64,000 nt of DNA from Perilla frutescens (lineage: Eukaryota > Streptophyta > Magnoliopsida > Lamiales > Lamiaceae): the NCBI GenBank assembly GCA_026008535.1, contig BRKX01000004.1, positions 15,153,501 through 15,217,500 on the forward strand, read 5' to 3'. Positions 11,578 through 21,567 of the stretch are shown here, one piece after another. Every line of letters begins with the position of its first letter. Within the stretch, counting starts at the first letter, position 1. The position numbers and the translations under genes were made by a program. Under the pieces are notes generated by a model. That model was not told the DNA's origin. It saw only the letters and a program-made list of their open reading frames with translations, and ran no database searches.

Positions 11578-11585
11578 CTATAAAT
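11578..11585 (+). promoter_or_regulatory. LTR promoter TATA box
   Basis: TATAAATA lies right after the GC-rich array in the solo LTR, the expected place of the U3 promoter. Activity is inferred. Confidence 0.6.
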
Positions 11586-12861
11586 ACCACACTTATTCAT
11601 TTCATCTTCATTTTCTCCACTTCCATTTGGGCGATTTTCTCCATCTCTCTCTCAAGAAACTCTTCATCTTTTGGAGTAAATCCTTCCATCATCCTCCATC
11701 AACTAAGGTAACTTCATACCTCTTCATCTTGGTGATTTAAACACTCATTTCTTGTTGAATCAAACCTAGGGTTTGTTATCCAAAATTAGGATTTTCACTT
11801 TTATTGATCCTCTTGCTTTGACATCTCAAACATATGGTTTATTTACCTCCTTGAGGCTATATGTGAAGTTATATCGAATTCCTATGGTTCATTGTTGCTA
11901 GGGTTTGGATTTTTGCCCTAATTTCCCTTTGTTTTGTTGATAATTGTATGGAGATGTTATGAGGGTTATATGGGGTTGAGTTTCATGTATGTTAGAGCCC
12001 TAGGGTGAAGGTGTTTGTATTTGAAATGTTGGGTCTAAAGGATTTAAAATGAGTCATGAGCATGTGGTTTAAATGTGTGCCCGTAACATGTTCGATCAAA
12101 TGATTCAAAGAGCTTTAATGTGTATTTTGAGTCCAAAATCATAGTATGAGCTTATATATCCATGGTCGTGTATGTGGAAATGTTTGAAGACTTTAAAGCA
12201 AAGTATAGCATGAGTTTGGTCTAAATTATGATTTAATTAAATAACTTGACATCTAAAATGAAAAGAGAATTGAAAGGTGCTAGGTGACATGTTGGGGCTC
12301 GAGGTGGACAACTTGTGCACGACAAAGGAGTATTTCAAGGGTTGAGAAATTGTGAAAGCGTCTCTTAAGGTGGGCTAACTCTAAACTGTGAACACGTGTA
12401 AGGTTATAGTTACTGTTGTGCTTTGATTGTATATGTATGAAGGGTCTTCGGACCGGTGAATGAAAGAGATCCTTCGGGGTCGACAAAGAGACCCTTCGGG
12501 GTAGAGATCCTTTGGGATCGAATATAGACCTGTTAATGTCCTCAATGGGGGGTAGTATGTCTACGGGCATCCCTACAGGGCCAAAGATGTTCATTAACGG
12601 GGGCATCATGATGTTTGGACCCTACGGGGTTGAGACTAGTCTCCACAAAGTAAAGAAAAGTCCATATATTATATTTTCACTTGTGCAATTAGCTATAACT
12701 GTTTACAGTGTTCCCCACTGAGTATGTTGTTAAATACTCACCCCATTCATTCAATGAATTTCAGGTTGAGGAGTCGAGACCGGGGTAGGAGCGTTGTGAA
12801 CACAAGAGAACCCCACAAGCTTGTGTTTATCTTTTGCATACTCTTCTTTTGAAAATACTTA

Positions 12862-12865
<4 letters not shown>

Positions 12866-12895
<30 letters not shown>
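12866..12895. repeat. (ATT)n microsatellite in the solo LTR
   Basis: About 30 bp of ATT trinucleotides near the 3' third of the LTR. Confidence 0.9.
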
Positions 12896-13382
12896 GGATT
12901 GATCACTCTTTTTGCTTTATGATCAATGATTATTGGGGATGGGAATAGCCCGATCTTTTGTGGATTATGATGTGTATAACTTGATATTATGCCAAACAAT
13001 TGAAAGGCGGGTCGTTCGACCTTGGAGCCTATTATGTATGAAGTATGTTGTTGAACCTTTATACGTATGTTAAAATTTAGGATGGTAGACGGGCGGGTTG
13101 AGTAAGACCTATGAGCCCGATAGGTTAGATGATTGCATGGTTGGTGTGGATGGGCTTATGCAATGTTTCCGTTTAATAACATCTTGTGTGGCAAAATAGA
13201 CATGATAGATTGCATGCTTTAATTGCGAAAATTCATATTGATAATTATGATGCCTTAACTTATTATGTCATTATCATGCTTTTGACATTAGCTTCCGCTC
13301 ATATTGAATATAAGCACACAAAATATGTAAGTAAATTGTATGTTAAGTGACGTGGCCAAACGGAGTAGTTTGGGGCGTTACA

Positions 13383-13923
13383 AATCCCCTTCTGCCTCTG
13401 AGCACCATATTGATTCTGCTGATGCTAAGAAGAACTCTGATAAAGATGAGATTCATATCTCAATTGCAGACCTGTGCATGTCCTAGTCTGCTGATGAAGA
13501 ATGTTAGAGCTCCGTCCCATTCTGTTGAAGTGGTAGATGATGTGTCTGCGGATGTCTCAGACAGTTCCGCTTCTGAAGATGAATCTTTTGATTCAAGTTT
13601 GTTTTATCTGCTTTCCATCAAGGTCTTTCCAAGCTGGTGGTTGATCGTTGTCTTGTTTCTGAACGATGGTTGGTTCAATCTGACGTTGAGGAAACTGGTG
13701 TGATGGAATTATTGCATGATTTACATTTGGATAAATCTCCATATGCTACTCCTTTGCTTATTGTTGTTGCTACTGGTCATCATGTTACTCGGAGTCAGTC
13801 CGAGCAGATGTTGGGCTTGGTCTCTGGACCTCGCCGACCGTTGATGAAGAAGGCTCGAGCTCCTTCTCCCTTTGATGATGATTCTGAAAATGTGCCAGAG
13901 GATATGCCTGACAGATTAGCCTG
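13383..13923 (+). pseudogene. Envelope-like region copy 1, 3' part (frameshifted)
   Basis: Continues copy 1 after the solo LTR. Two overlapping frames (13347-13703 and 13637-13924) together resemble residues of the later copy. Shared features are the acidic block before ...FDSS, the segment from RCLVSERWLVQSD to LLHDLHLDKS, and RRPLMKKARAPSP. The RRPLMK-type block appears here a second time after the LLHDL block, so the region is rearranged as well as frameshifted. It ends at TGA at about 13922. Confidence 0.75.
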
Positions 13924-14290
13924 AGTCTGAAGTCTACGACTCAATGCTCAATACTTCACAAGCTTGCAGTGAAGAACTGATGTCTCTGCTGGTATTGTTC
14001 TTCTCTTAGTGTGTGTCAATATCTGTCTAGAACAGTTTCTACTTTGGATGAATGGTTACTTTTCAACGGCTAGTAGTGCCTTGATTTTCGCACCACGATC
14101 GATTCCACTTCTCCACACCAAGATGCGGGGTGATGTGTGAGGAATAAGTGAGTTAAGGAAATTTCCTTTTAGAATTTCCTAATTAAGGTCTTAACCTTAT
14201 TTTTCAAAAGAGACAGAATCGCTGCAAAATTTCCAAGCCGTTCTCTCTCTCTCTGTGGTGTGTGTTTGAATTTTTATTGTTCAAACTCTA

Positions 14291-16417
14291 ATGGCGGACA
14301 AAGATATTTCTTCTAAGACCTCTCAAGTGAAGAAACTTAGAATTTCTACTGAAGACTTGCGACGACAGCTTGCGGAGCTTTCTCAACAAATTGTGTTTTC
14401 GTCTTCAATTGCCTCTATCTCTGTGAAGCCATCTGTTGCTTCCTCTAAAGCTCTTGATTCTGTGCCAACTTCTGTGGCACCTTCTGCTGATTTGCCGCCT
14501 CGATCTGTGTCTAAGACAGATCTCGATGTTCAACCCTCTCCTAGGGTTTCTGAAGTGCCATCCTCTCCGCCCATGGTGTCCGTGGAAATTTTGGATGCTT
14601 CAATTGCAGCTGTTATAGAGAATGTTGGAGGAAATGAAGTCTCCATGGCTTCTATTGAAGATGATGTTGCCGCCATTGCTGTTGGTGAATAACCCACCTC
14701 AATTGAGGAATTTGCTACATCTCTTGATGCCCTGAAATTTGTTCAAGCTCCGTCTCTTTCTACTGCTGTCCCGGTGTATAGTGACACGCCAGTTGTCACG
14801 GTTCAAGTCCCTCTTGGTGAAGTATCACCTGTTGCTGCTGCTGAAAACCTTGTTCATGATCAAGGTGAAGATGATATTGATATCTCCTTCCTCGATGAGG
14901 ATTCTCCTGTTCATGAGGATGATTCTCTCCCTTCTCCAAAGGCTACCTCCTCCAAAACTCGCGGGTCCAAACGCAAGTTGGAGTTGCGAGATGATCCAGT
15001 GTCTGATGATGAAGATGACACGCCCATTGCTAAGTTGAAATCCAAAGTGTTGGCCAAAGTTGCTGCAAAGAAGAGTTCTTCTTCAAAAACACCCAAGAAA
15101 GTTACTGCAAAGAAGGGGTCTTCATCAAAACCCCCCAAATCAGTGAAGCCTGCTGGGAAAAAGGCTGTGCCTAAGAAGTCTGAGGCTGTTTCTGCTCGCC
15201 GTGTTACACAGAGTGTGTTGGAGCAGAGGATGGGGTTGATGTCGGGTCATCGTCGCCCGCTGATGAAGCAAGCCAGAGCACCTTCCCCCTCTGATGAAGA
15301 AGTAGATGATGTCCCTGAGTCTGTGCCAGACAGATCAGATTCTGATTCTGAGGTCTTTGATTCAAGTAAGTTTATCTCTGCCCTCCACCAAAATCAATTC
15401 AAGATTGTTGCTGGTCGCTCGTTGATTACTGAGCGCTGTTTGGTTAAGACCGATATAGAGGGAACTGGTGTTGATTCTCTGTTGCATGATCTCCGGTTAA
15501 AGAAATCTGTTTATTCTGCTCCTCCTTTTATTGCTGCTGTTGTGCATGAATTTTATGCCAACTTGTCTAAGCGTATGCGTGATGCTTCCTATGAGCATGC
15601 TTTTTCTGTGTTTGTGCGGGGTCATTGGATTGCTTTTTCCCCTGCTGTGATCAATGAGTTTTTGGGTCGTGAGAATCTTGTTGCTCCTGCGCCTGTTTTA
15701 AATCTGAATGAAGTTATGTCGGAATTGACTGGAGGAAGTCGAGTTGTTTGGCCCTCGGGGCATGCTTTGTTGGCATCTGATTTGAGTGTGAAGTACTCGA
15801 TACTTTATAAGGTTGCTGTTAGAAATTGGCTGCCTAGTACACATGATTCTACTGTTGGTAAGTCCATGGCTTTGTTGCTGTTTAAAGTGGGCACTCGTAG
15901 CGAGTTTAATCTTGGTCTGCTCATCTTCGAGAACGTCTTTGCTCATGCTGAATCGACTCGTACCCAGCAACCTGTTGGCTATCCTGGCCTAATCTTCAGC
16001 ATCATAATGGTCCAGCATGATGTTGTTTCTGTGAATAATGTGTATGCGTCTGTTGCGCAGCCGCTGTCAATTAGTCACAAGCTGTTTTCATTCCCGCATG
16101 CTCCGGATGTTCCTTCCCGCGATGCTGATGAAAGCTCGAGACCTATGCCACCATCTGTCCCAGACAGATCTGCTGCCTCTTTTGCTGCCACTTCTGTTTT
16201 CTTTGACAGGCATATCAAGTCTCTGGAGCGTGAAGTTGTATTTCTGAGAAAGTCCATTCGGACTTTCAAGACCAGGAAACAGGAGTTGGAGGCCTTTCTG
16301 ATTGATCTCTGGGCTCGAGCCCTTGGCCTTGCCTCACCGCTTGATGTGCCGAGTGCTTCCTCTGTTCCTGCTGCTGATGCCGATGATGATGATGATGCTG
16401 CTGCCTCCCCGGTGTGA
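14291..16417 (+). pseudogene. Envelope-like ORF of the Sirevirus element, one internal stop
   Basis: One reading frame runs from ATG 14291 to TGA 16415-16417 (about 708 codons) and is broken only by TAA at 14690-14692, after 133 codons. The next in-frame ATG is at 14774 (547 codons). The N-terminal half is Ser/Pro/Val- and Lys-rich with acidic runs. The middle (about 15370-16070) is the plant retrotransposon domain with FVRGHWIAFSPAVINEFLG. The C-terminus has a predicted coiled coil (SLEREVVFLRKSIR region) and an acidic tail. Sireviruses often carry such an extra ORF here, called envelope-like by position; no fusion or entry function can be read from it. The block at 14040-14290 is probably its leader. 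It is a parologous duplicate of the damaged copy at 10436-13923. Confidence 0.8.
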
Positions 16418-16827
16418 AGTTTGGTGTTTGTCGTTTCTGGCAATAATTAAGGGAGAGAAGAATGTTGGTGCACAAAGACCACGGTTGGATGAAGGATGGT
16501 CTGTTGCTGATGCTGCTGTGTTGAGCGTGTGCTCAATTTTTAATGTTTGCTGTTTTCTGAACAAACAATTTATTGGGGATGCTGTTTACCCCATTTTATT
16601 TTTGTTGGTCTGTACTATATTTTTGATCGACTGACAATGCAGTTCTACACTGCGAAAACAATGCTCTGATCGTGATGAAGGCACTCCCAGTTCAGATTCA
16701 GGGGGAGTGTGCTTGTAACTGTCTCTGACAGTTTTTGAATATATCACTCATTATGATATATTGTTGATCTGCGAAGGTTATTCAAGTGTTGTGCAGATCG
16801 TGATGATAATTGCCGACCATAAACGCC

Positions 16828-16839
16828 AAATGGGGAGAT
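16828..16839 (+). other. Polypurine tract of the Sirevirus element
   Basis: AAATGGGGAGAT lies immediately before the 3' LTR and is the expected plus-strand primer of a copia element. Confidence 0.8.
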
Positions 16840-17766
16840 TGTTAGTGCCATCGTCATGCACTAAGTATTTGTGTTGTTATATTGGCGAGATATATTCGAC
16901 AATGTGTGCCTGGGTATGTCCCACGAAGATTTGTTTTCCACTGTGCAAGAAAAGAAAGAACAGTTGGTGAACTGTTCCAGAGTATGTCCCAGACAGAACC
17001 AGGGACACTCTATTTATGGCAGTTTCCTTGTTGGAAAGATCTTGCGCCAAACCAGCTTGGAAGGTCAAGATAGATTCGTTTTACTGCCTTGTGGTGTAGA
17101 TCCGGTGCTGAATTAACCCTCCTACACATGGGAAGTATCTATACACGTTTGGAAGGCCACAAACCACTTACCTAGTTGGCGGAAAGCAAGAGATTGACGC
17201 TAAGCTAAAGAGAAGTCTATATATGAAGACCGATTTGTGCAGCAATCGGTACCACTGATATTTTGTTTAGATTCTAGTGTTAGAATCAGTTTGTGGTCGT
17301 TGTTTTTGTAACTAGTAGTTGTTCATTAAAACGTTCAACGTGATAGACTAGTTTTGAGTGTTTACGAGTGAAACACGTGAGGGGATTTTTATTCCAGTTT
17401 TATACGCAATCTCGGGAGAGATTGTAAGTTGAAGCCGTGGGTAGCTAGAGGGAGTCTAGTGTCACGGTTGTGAGGGGATCTTACAACTTTCGGCTAGCAA
17501 AAGAGTTCGAGGAGAAGAACGGACGACATAAGGCGGGAGGCTTGTATGTGTAAGATCCTTAATACACTCTTCGAAGGAGTACCAGTCGAATCTTCAAGTT
17601 TGGGAGCAATCCCCCCAGAGTAGGTTGTTTGAACCGAACTGGGTTACCATCTCGTGCATTTTTACTGCTTTATTCTTTTATGTTCTTGCATCTGTCTCAC
17701 ACATATCACATAACAGTTTTTAAGCAGTTAACTAAAAAACGTTTAAGCACGGATTGCTGTTTTTCA
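16840..17766 (+). repeat. 3' LTR of the Sirevirus element
   Basis: Begins TGTTAGTGCC and ends GTTTTTCA. It corresponds to 6494-7419 base for base apart from about 25 scattered differences and one 1 bp length change. Confidence 0.95.
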
Positions 17767-17771
17767 AACCC

Positions 17772-18273
17772 CTAAATACTAGTAATTAAAATCAAGCCCT
17801 AAACCTACTCAAATTCGGACTGGCTCACAGGATTCGCGAAATTGCTTGCGACCCAGTCACTCGTGACTTGAGTCGCGGGTTCATGTGGCACCAAGGTGGC
17901 ATGAAATTCTCGCGGGCGGCTTGAAATTTGTGACCGTGCTCGTGACTTTTCTGCAGACCTACCTCTTCCCAGTAGCGAGCTTCCAGAAGGTGGTCCGTTA
18001 CTCATTCTCGTGAATTCACTAGCGAGTCCTCTTCTGCTCCGTTTTCGTCCTGTTCTCGATTCAACTTCTTCATCGTGCAACCTCAGGACATCATCAACGG
18101 TCTCTTTTCTCAAAAATACACCAGATCATGGGAACACACCTACAAAGAATCACAAAACATACCAAACTCCAAACTCGAGTGAAATCCGACTAAATTGATA
18201 TTAAAACACAAGCAAACCATATAAAACACACAGTTAAATAATATGAAAACTACTGCAAAATCTCAATTTATCA
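17772..18273 (-). repeat. Old Athila-like LTR, right part
   Basis: Continues the LTR interrupted at 6493. It holds a GC-rich stretch with dyads such as GTCACTCGTGAC (about 17855-17950) and ends TTTATCA, corresponding on the minus strand to a TGATAAATTG start like that of the Athila LTRs (TGATAAGTTG). Apart from its end motif and layout it is diverged. Confidence 0.5.
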
Positions 18274-18299
18274 TTCAGCCCACCCAACTACGGTTTATA

Positions 18300-18480
18300 A
18301 TTATTTTTTAATATTTAATATTTATTTTTCAATTAATAATTAAATTAATATTATGGTTGATTATTTCAAATTTTTTTGTTGATAAATGTTGACTATGATT
18401 ATATGTGCCATAATTAATTTTTATTTTACAATAAAAATTATTAAAATCATTAATTTAATGGTGAAACATGGAGTAGAACA
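18300..18480 (+). repeat. Dispersed AT-rich repeat, copy 1
   Basis: Shares a TATGGTTGATTATTTCAAAT block and following AT-rich text with 46080-46255 (same strand) and, reversed, with 48490-48690. It is unclassified and non-coding. Confidence 0.55.
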
Positions 18481-18529
18481 CGAAGGAATGCAAGAAGAAA
18501 TTTGAACTAAAAAATTAGGTCTTTCAAAT

Positions 18530-18715
18530 CAGACGAGATCCTCTATTTCAATTTCATGTTACATCTTGTATTCCAAGTATTTAATTAATGACATGTGCAT
18601 TTAATTTTTTTAGTGGACAAATGTTTATTTTTTAAATACACATGACATAATTCAAATAGTTAGAACTTAGAATACAACATGAAACATGAAATTGGAATAT
18701 AGAAGCTTTGTTTGC
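18530..18715. repeat. Short foldback element related to 1922-2335
   Basis: The left arm GATCCTCTATTTCAATTTCA and the right arm around 18680-18700 are inverted copies. The outer arm matches the element at 1922-2335, but the inner part is shorter. Confidence 0.65.
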
Positions 18716-19653
18716 TTTCAAATACATAAAACAAAATTATAATAATTTACATATATATTGATTAATTATTTCCACAAAACTAAAAAAAAACTCTCCAGAA
18801 GTAAATTATTAATAGATTTTTGTAATCAAGTTTAGGTGATAATTAATTATCCATAGATTTTTTTTTGGGTGCAAAAATAGATAACTAAATTGCTAACTAA
18901 TAAATCATCCAATCCATTTTGGAACATATATATATTTGATCTGAGATAATTGTCTAATTGGTCCAACCTTACCCGCTTGCATACATGATCCATTGGCCCG
19001 TTGGACCAGTCCGGACGGATCAATTTGACAGTTCTATCCATAACTACGAAATTATAGCTAACATTCATTTCAATTTTTTTTAATAAAATCTTTGTTAACA
19101 ATTTTTTTAGTATATGATTATAAAATTTTTAAACTATGTACATGATGATAATTTTAAATTGTCAAAATAAAAATAGCACATTGATGTATAAAATTTGATC
19201 AGCACATATATATATGCAGTTGTCAATAAAAACAAAGCATTTAGAATAATAAATACCGATCAAAACATTAATTAACCTCTCCATCCTAGACAATTGGATA
19301 TGATCATAAGAATGTTGAAGTGTCCCCATTCCCCAGTTACACAATTACACTACTTGTGATTTTCAATAATTAATTAAATCGATAGGCTAATTTTTAATTA
19401 GGTGCATCTCTTGCATACAAAATATATACTGCATGTATGATCTTGATCTCAAGAACATTGGTATTTGGTACATATTAATGTAATATTTGGCGTATTTTGT
19501 GAGAAATCACAAGTTTGATTCACCAAAAACCTCTGAAACAATTTTACATCATCAATATTAAGCAGTTGTGTTTGATTAATCAATTTACAACACAATTAAA
19601 TCTAACAAACAAATCCACCACATCAGAAACAAGAAGAATCAGGAGAAGATGAT
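18716..19653. other. AT-rich spacer and 3' flank of the heat-shock gene
   Basis: No gene, RNA or recognisable element was found. The small open frames at 18847-19101 and 19162-19344 lack family features. Confidence 0.5.
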
Positions 19654-20145
19654 TTAAGCTTTGAAGCAGACAAATCGGCTAATCCCTTTGGCAGCGCCGG
19701 AATCCTCTCCTTCACCAGCAATCTCAACAGCACGTTTCTTGGCATGCTTCTTCTTCTTATTCTTGCTCTCATCTTTGGCCACTCTCACCACCAGTACTCC
19801 GTCACTCATCGACGCTTTTATCTCATCCACCGCAGCGTTTTCCGGCAGCCTAAATTCCCGGCGGAAATTTCCGGCACCAACGCGCTCTCTACAATACCAT
19901 TTACAATCCTTGTTTTCTTCTTCTTCTCGACTGACTGCGCTCACGTGCAGCACTCTGTCGTCGTGAAGTTGGAGTTTCACGTCCTCTTTCGTCAGCCCCG
20001 GAAGATCGAACTTGAAGATGTGGGCTTGAGGGCTCTCCTTCCAGTCCATAGCCGGCCCGATTTCCGAGGGCCCTAACCCAAGCCCGACTCCCTCTGATGA
20101 CAAGAAAGGATCCGATAGTAGGGCTCGCACCAAGGATGCTGACAT
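19654..20145 (-). CDS. Small heat-shock protein (HSP20 family)
   Basis: ATP-independent holdase chaperone that binds unfolding proteins during heat stress. One uninterrupted frame encodes 163 residues. The alpha-crystallin domain spans about residues 40-124, with the two family consensus regions visible: FDLPGLTKEDVKLQL and the distal FRLPEN to DGVLVVRV block. A V-E-I triplet at 140-142 fits the C-terminal I/V-x-I/V motif used for oligomer assembly. The N-terminal arm is short, and the AMDWKESPQAHIFKFD entry recalls the 15.7 kDa peroxisome-type group. However, the C-terminus is FKA rather than a peroxisomal SKL-type signal. Between domain and tail is a Lys-rich run (about 124-138, KNKKKKHAKKR) that could be a nuclear signal. 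There is no transit peptide, so cytosolic or nuclear location is inferred. A TATA box and a perfect heat-shock element precede it. Confidence 0.95.
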   Translation of the reverse strand: MSASLVRALLSDPFLSSEGVGLGLGPSEIGPAMDWKESPQAHIFKFDLPGLTKEDVKLQLHDDRVLHVSAVSREEEENKDCKWYCRERVGAGNFRREFRLPENAAVDEIKASMSDGVLVVRVAKDESKNKKKKHAKKRAVEIAGEGEDSGAAKGISRFVCFKA

Positions 20146-20253
20146 GGTTATTAAATTGATTTCGATTCCTAAATCCTAATTACGTTTCTTGATTTCTGAG
20201 GATTTAATTAGCGGTAGGGCTCATTTTATGAGGGCATTGAACAATTTGGTTTA

Positions 20254-20261
20254 TATTTATA
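20254..20261 (-). promoter_or_regulatory. TATA box of the heat-shock gene
   Basis: TATAAATA on the minus strand, about 110 bp upstream of the ATG at 20145 and about 40 bp downstream of the heat-shock element. Confidence 0.7.
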
Positions 20262-20300
20262 AGGTGTTTTGGAGCTTCCTAGATTTGGAAATCCAGCACG

Positions 20301-20313
20301 TTCTTGAAATTTC
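20301..20313 (-). promoter_or_regulatory. Heat-shock element
   Basis: TTCTTGAAATTTC holds three alternating nGAAn/nTTCn units with perfect spacing, the binding site of a heat-shock factor trimer. It lies about 40 bp upstream of the TATA box, the classic distance for plant small HSP genes. Binding is inferred from known heat-shock factor preferences. Confidence 0.8.
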
Positions 20314-20528
20314 TGTACATAGGTTTTCAAGATTCTTTTAATTTTTTTTAAATGGCTGCGGAAGGTGATAGAATGTTGGAGATGTTTCAGCATACTATTT
20401 CATAGAAATCGACCACGTTCTTAAAAATAAAAATAAATATATTATTGAATGACCTCAACAAGACAAAAGGCCCAAAATCCCGGGCTTCATTAACACGAGC
20501 CCAACTTTACCAACATCCATTTAAAAAA

Positions 20529-21365
20529 GGGCAATTCTATTCACAACCCCAATTTTCTATTCACAATCTTCAATAATAATTAAAAAATATATTATATTTT
20601 AGTATGCATTTTTATACTCACAATTCCATCACTTAAAAAACCTAGCTAAATAAAATAAAATAACCCACTCCCCCCAAATTATAAGCCCAAGAAAAGGGGG
20701 AAAAACCACTCGAATCATTGTCAGTCACCATCCAAAATCTGCATTGAAGATTAGGTAGGTGAAAAACTTTAGCTGAGCTCCGCGTAATGTCCTTCACCCC
20801 TTTTCAGCACTTTCAAGATTTTTTCATAGTTTATTATTCTAACTTCCAATGAAGAAGACAAAAATTATTTGTTCTTAGTTTTCATAATGTAGTTGTTCCA
20901 ATAAATGGAGTCCAATCTTAGGAGTAGTTCATCATGGAACTGTCAAAAATTGACAAAGACTCAAAAAAGAAAAAAAAAAGAACATTGAATAGTTTATAAT
21001 AGGATTCTTCGAATGTCGAAAACAATTGAAAGATAAAATCATAGAACTTATCAACGTTTCATGCATGATTTTATTAACGTGATTATCAAAATTTGTAGGC
21101 ACTCAATGATTGTTCAAGAAAATTGCTGGAAGGGTATTAGATTGATAGGCTGCGTTGCTTGAGTGAGGAAAGAAATATTTAATTTTTCTTTTTTCCTTTT
21201 TGTTTTTTTTTTAATTATGAAGGAGATGTATTTATTTTATTTTGTTAGATTTTTAAATGGTTGGAATTGTAGGGATAAAAATGTCTAAAATATTAATAAT
21301 TAAATTAATTTTGGGGGGGGGGGGGGGGGTTAAAAAGAAAATTGGGATTGTGAATAGAATTACCC
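20529..21365. repeat. TIR-bearing non-autonomous element
   Basis: Ends are inverted repeats: GGGCAATTCTATTCACAACC on the left and the complement of GGGTAATTCTATTCACAATC on the right, alike over about 28 bp with two mismatches. The 837 bp between has no coding region and includes a run of 17 G at 21313-21329. A target duplication could not be fixed, because both flanks are A-rich. The superfamily is unassigned. Confidence 0.75.
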
Positions 21366-21567
21366 TTAGTAAAAAAGGCATGCTCAATCTCTCTTTCTTT
21401 AAATAAGAAAGAAGACAATGAAGCATGCTAGTTTATGTATCATCTTTTTTATTAATTCATAAACACTTCCATGCACTAGTAATAAGTCTTATTTCAGACG
21501 GGTCAACCAAATTAGCAGATTAACCCGCAAACACAAGCCCCGTCAAAATCATTATCAACTGTAAACA

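Larger units (their letters stand above)
10967..13382 (+). mobile_element. Solo LTR of a Ty3/gypsy-type element (Tekay-like)
   Basis: A 2416 bp unit starts TGTGATACCCC, ends GGGGCGTTACA and is flanked by 5 bp duplications AATCC (10962-10966 and 13383-13387). No internal region follows, so it is a solo LTR. Contents in order: about 90 bp of hairpins built on GGGGGCGAAGCGCCCC and GGGGGCAACGCCCCC (11253-11345), a CpG-rich array of CGCGCCCGCGGGG-like units (about 11430-11560), TATAAATA at 11578-11585, short repeats of GATCCTTCGGGGT type (about 12440-12520), a conserved CCCACTGAGTA to TTTCAGGTTGAG block (12715-12770), and an (ATT)n tract. The same conserved block occurs in reverse at 62150-62210 in the outer LTR on the right. 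Tekay/Del affiliation is inferred from LTR length and layout. Confidence 0.9.
6494..17766 (+). mobile_element. Sirevirus-type Ty1/copia retrotransposon with nested insertions
   Basis: Complete element bounded by two LTRs of 926 and 927 bp (6494-7419 and 16840-17766), both TG...CA. Identical 5 bp target duplications AACCC flank it (6489-6493 and 17767-17771). A tRNA-Met-type primer site follows the 5' LTR and a purine tract precedes the 3' LTR. By eye the LTRs differ at roughly 25 sites. Assignment to the Sirevirus (SIRE/Maximus) lineage rests on the gag start, the CRECGGYGH knuckle followed by a Lys-rich tract, and a long envelope-like ORF between pol and the 3' LTR. The element is defective: gag is interrupted, and integrase and most of reverse transcriptase are missing. 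It also holds a solo LTR of another family and a duplicated envelope-like segment. Without the foreign LTR sequences the element would be roughly 8.4 kb. Confidence 0.93.
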
